This document shows, one piece after another, positions 62,369 to 64,000 of a stretch of 64,000 bases of DNA. The notes below the pieces were generated by a model. The model saw only the letters and a program-made list of their open reading frames with translations. It was not told the origin of the DNA and ran no database searches. This DNA comes from Actinokineospora terrae (GTDB lineage: Bacteria > Actinomycetota > Actinomycetes > Mycobacteriales > Pseudonocardiaceae): assembly GCF_900111175.1 (NCBI RefSeq), contig NZ_FOGI01000007.1, positions 1 through 64,000 on the forward strand, read 5' to 3'. Made by a program: the position numbers and the translations under genes. The first letter of the stretch is position 1. The number at the start of each line of letters is the position of its first letter.

Positions 62369-63349
62369 GGCTGCCGCGACCGGCGGCGTCACCGTCAGCC
62401 TGGTGGCGACGTCGCCGTAGCGGCGCTTGATCTCCGCGGCCGCGGACTTCGGGTCGCCTACGACTGCGAAGGTGTTCAGGACCTCGTCGTCGACAAGAGC
62501 GTTCATCTCGTCCCACTGGCCGCGTTTGGACAACGCGTTGAGGTCGTCCTGGAGGGCGCCCCAGCCGTGGAGTTCCAAGACGCCGCGGTAGGCCGGGGTG
62601 GAGCCGTAGAACGCGATCTGCCTACGCACTTCGGCGATCGCGGTAGCCAGTTCCTCATCGGTCGAACCGCTAGCGACGAAACTCGGCCCGCTGATGTCGA
62701 AGCCGTCGAGCGTCTTACCTACCTTCGCCAAGCCGCACTCCAACGCAGGCAGTGTCACCTCGCGCAGGTAGCGCTCGGTGGAGAAACCGTGGCACAGCAT
62801 TCCGTCTGCGACCTCACCGGCGACCTCGGTCATCCGCTCGCCGACCGCGGCGAGATAGACCTTGGGGTTGCCGTGCGGGTTAGGCCCAGGATTGAAGAAC
62901 GGCGTCATCAGCGTGTGCGTGTAGAACTCGCCGAGGAAGCGCAAACGCTCACCGGTCTCGAACGCGGACCAGATAGCGCGAACGGCGAGCACGAACTCCC
63001 GCATGCGCGCGGCAGGCGCCGACCACGGCATCCCGAACCGCTTGGTGATGTGCGGCTTGATCTGCGACCCCAGCCCCAGCACGAACCGGCCGCCGGAGAG
63101 CAGCTGCAGGTCGTTCGCCTGGACCGCCACCGTCATCGGGTTGCGCGCGAAGGCCACCGCGATGCCGGTGACCAGCTCGACCCGCTCCGTCCGGCCCGCG
63201 GCGACGGCGAGTCCCACGAACGGGTCGATCTGCGTCTCGGCCACCCAGGCGCCGTCGTACCCGGCCCGCTCGGCTGCGGCGACCGCGTCGGCGGCCTCGG
63301 TCACGGTCGCGGCGTAGCCGCCGGAGTCGAGCATCATGCGGCCCGACAT
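62351..63349 (-). CDS. LLM-class F420-dependent oxidoreductase
   Basis: The 332-residue protein is a luciferase-like barrel: YDGAWVAETQIDPFVGLAVAA, VELVTGIAVAFARNPMTVAV and GRFVLGLGSQIKPHITKRFG are family motifs of the mycobacterial F420 group (TIGR03617 type). It should use F420 to oxidise or reduce an unknown substrate. ATG 63349 gives the right length. It overlaps the Thr-rich gene end by 18 bp and is divergent from the carbonic anhydrase gene, 12 bp away. Confidence 0.9.
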   Translation of the reverse strand: MSGRMMLDSGGYAATVTEAADAVAAAERAGYDGAWVAETQIDPFVGLAVAAGRTERVELVTGIAVAFARNPMTVAVQANDLQLLSGGRFVLGLGSQIKPHITKRFGMPWSAPAARMREFVLAVRAIWSAFETGERLRFLGEFYTHTLMTPFFNPGPNPHGNPKVYLAAVGERMTEVAGEVADGMLCHGFSTERYLREVTLPALECGLAKVGKTLDGFDISGPSFVASGSTDEELATAIAEVRRQIAFYGSTPAYRGVLELHGWGALQDDLNALSKRGQWDEMNALVDDEVLNTFAVVGDPKSAAAEIKRRYGDVATRLTVTPPVAAALRDAD

Positions 63350-63361
63350 TAGTGTGGGGCG

Positions 63362-63880
63362 ATGCCGTTGTACTCGTTCGAGGGCAAGAGCCCCAAGGTC
63401 GACCCGTCGGCGTGGATAGCGCCAACGGCCACCCTCATCGGCGACGTGACGGTTGGGGCGGACGCCTCGGTCTGGTACGGGGCGGTCATCCGCGCCGACT
63501 TCGGGCCGGTTGTCATCGGGGCCGGTGCCAACGTCCAGGACAACACGGTCATCCACGTCAACGCCAACGGCTGCGAGGTGGGCGAGAACGCCACGATCGG
63601 CCACCTGTGCGTAGTGCACGACTGCGTCATTGGCGCACAAGCCCTCATCGGCAACGGCGCGACCATCCAGGACGGTGCCGTCATCGGCGAACGCGCCTTA
63701 GTGGCAGCTGGGGCGATGGTGGGGCCGGGGACCCAGATCCCACCAGAGGTGGTCGCGATGGGCGTACCGGCGAAGCGGCAGGTACCGCTAGAGGGGACTT
63801 CGAAGGTGTGGGTCGACCACAACGCGACCGTCTACCAGCACCTCGCCCGGCGGCACGCCACAGGCATCGAGGAAGTGTGA
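63362..63880 (+). CDS. Gamma-class carbonic anhydrase-like hexapeptide protein
   Basis: The 172-residue protein is a left-handed beta helix built from hexapeptide repeats (AWIAPTATLIGDVTVGADASVW). The zinc-binding His pattern is seen in NTVIHVNANG and IGHLCVVHDCVIGAQA. It resembles YrdA/CaiE gamma-carbonic anhydrases. Activity in bacteria is variable. ATG 63362 has GTGGGGC before it. A terminator follows the gene. Confidence 0.9.
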   Translation: MPLYSFEGKSPKVDPSAWIAPTATLIGDVTVGADASVWYGAVIRADFGPVVIGAGANVQDNTVIHVNANGCEVGENATIGHLCVVHDCVIGAQALIGNGATIQDGAVIGERALVAAGAMVGPGTQIPPEVVAMGVPAKRQVPLEGTSKVWVDHNATVYQHLARRHATGIEEV

Positions 63881-63882
63881 AA

Positions 63883-63924
63883 CCGGTGCCCGGCACGCCG
63901 TGGGTGGGCGGTGCCGGGCACCGG
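63883..63924 (+). terminator. Terminator hairpin after the carbonic anhydrase
   Basis: CCGGTGCCCGGCAC (63883-63896) pairs perfectly with 63911-63924 around a 14-nt loop, directly after the stop codon. The last 76 bases of the window show no gene. Confidence 0.85.
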
Positions 63925-64000
63925 GAGTCTGCGGGACCCGGAGGTTGTGCCCCCCGGTCCGGCGCGCCCGACATCGGCGCGCGGCAAACCGGTATCAGAA

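Overview
The window is high-GC actinobacterial DNA with strong G/C bias at third codon positions, many GTG starts and 4-bp ATGA/GTGA gene overlaps. Gene content and order match a Pseudonocardiaceae-type genome (Actinokineospora, Saccharothrix or Actinosynnema relatives); the genus is inferred, not shown. Much of the backbone follows the M. tuberculosis block Rv3644c-Rv3676: crp, nth, a TlpA thioredoxin, a CoA-type Nudix hydrolase, marP, an EphE-like hydrolase, a holin-family protein, acs, a HAD phosphatase flanked by two small-RNA loci, the Tad/Flp 'helicase/secretion neighborhood', topA and holB.

Layout. 1-800: the tail of an IS30-type transposase abutting a truncated palindromic repeat. 0.8-4.3 kb: a Gfo/Idh/MocA oxidoreductase, a second sliding-clamp paralogue and an MFS exporter with an operator-like upstream site. 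4.6-15.4 kb: the crp-acs block, with nhaA, a VIT1-type transporter and an acyltransferase inserted. 15.7-18.6 kb: two duplicated six-codon minigenes, a membrane diguanylate cyclase and a degenerate Fic-like protein. 19.0-25.9 kb: a complete cytoplasmic and extracellular MurNAc/muropeptide recycling set (nagZ, namZ, amiE-like, murR, murQ) without a PTS transporter. 25.9-27.7 kb: a candidate Ms1/MTS2823-like RNA, the HAD phosphatase and a 6C RNA. 27.7-33.3 kb: a Tad pilus operon that contains an extra reading frame made of five exact-period 156-bp repeats between tadB and tadC. 33.6-37.7 kb: a primase/polymerase-like protein and the DECH-box helicase. 37.9-50.4 kb: hppA, two paralogous lipoproteins, topA, an MFS/thymidylate-kinase-like fusion with a lost P-loop lysine, holB, a surface protein and tRNA-Thr(CGT). 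50.5-52.7 kb: a TetR regulator divergent from VOC and PPOX-like genes. 53-58.3 kb: a phosphonate uptake and degradation cluster (phnDCE, FAD amine oxidase, GntR, PhnX-like phosphatase). 58.3-58.75 kb: a GATATC-rich segment and a possible structured RNA. 58.75-63.9 kb: a membrane Ser/Thr kinase with a membrane partner, a Thr-rich wall protein, an F420-type LLM oxidoreductase and a gamma-carbonic anhydrase.

How the parts work together. The mur genes should release, cleave and catabolise MurNAc-peptides: NagZ and NamZ act on glycans outside the membrane, the AmiE-like enzyme removes peptide, and MurQ etherase acts inside under MurR control. The phn genes should import an aminoethylphosphonate-type compound, oxidise it to phosphonoacetaldehyde and release phosphate. 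The tad genes build a Flp pilus.

The least explained material is noncoding or non-standard: a three-copy palindromic repeat family sitting in convergent gaps, the 156-bp repeat frame inside the tad operon, the twin minigenes, and the folded segment after phnX. No CRISPR array, prophage or rRNA operon was seen.
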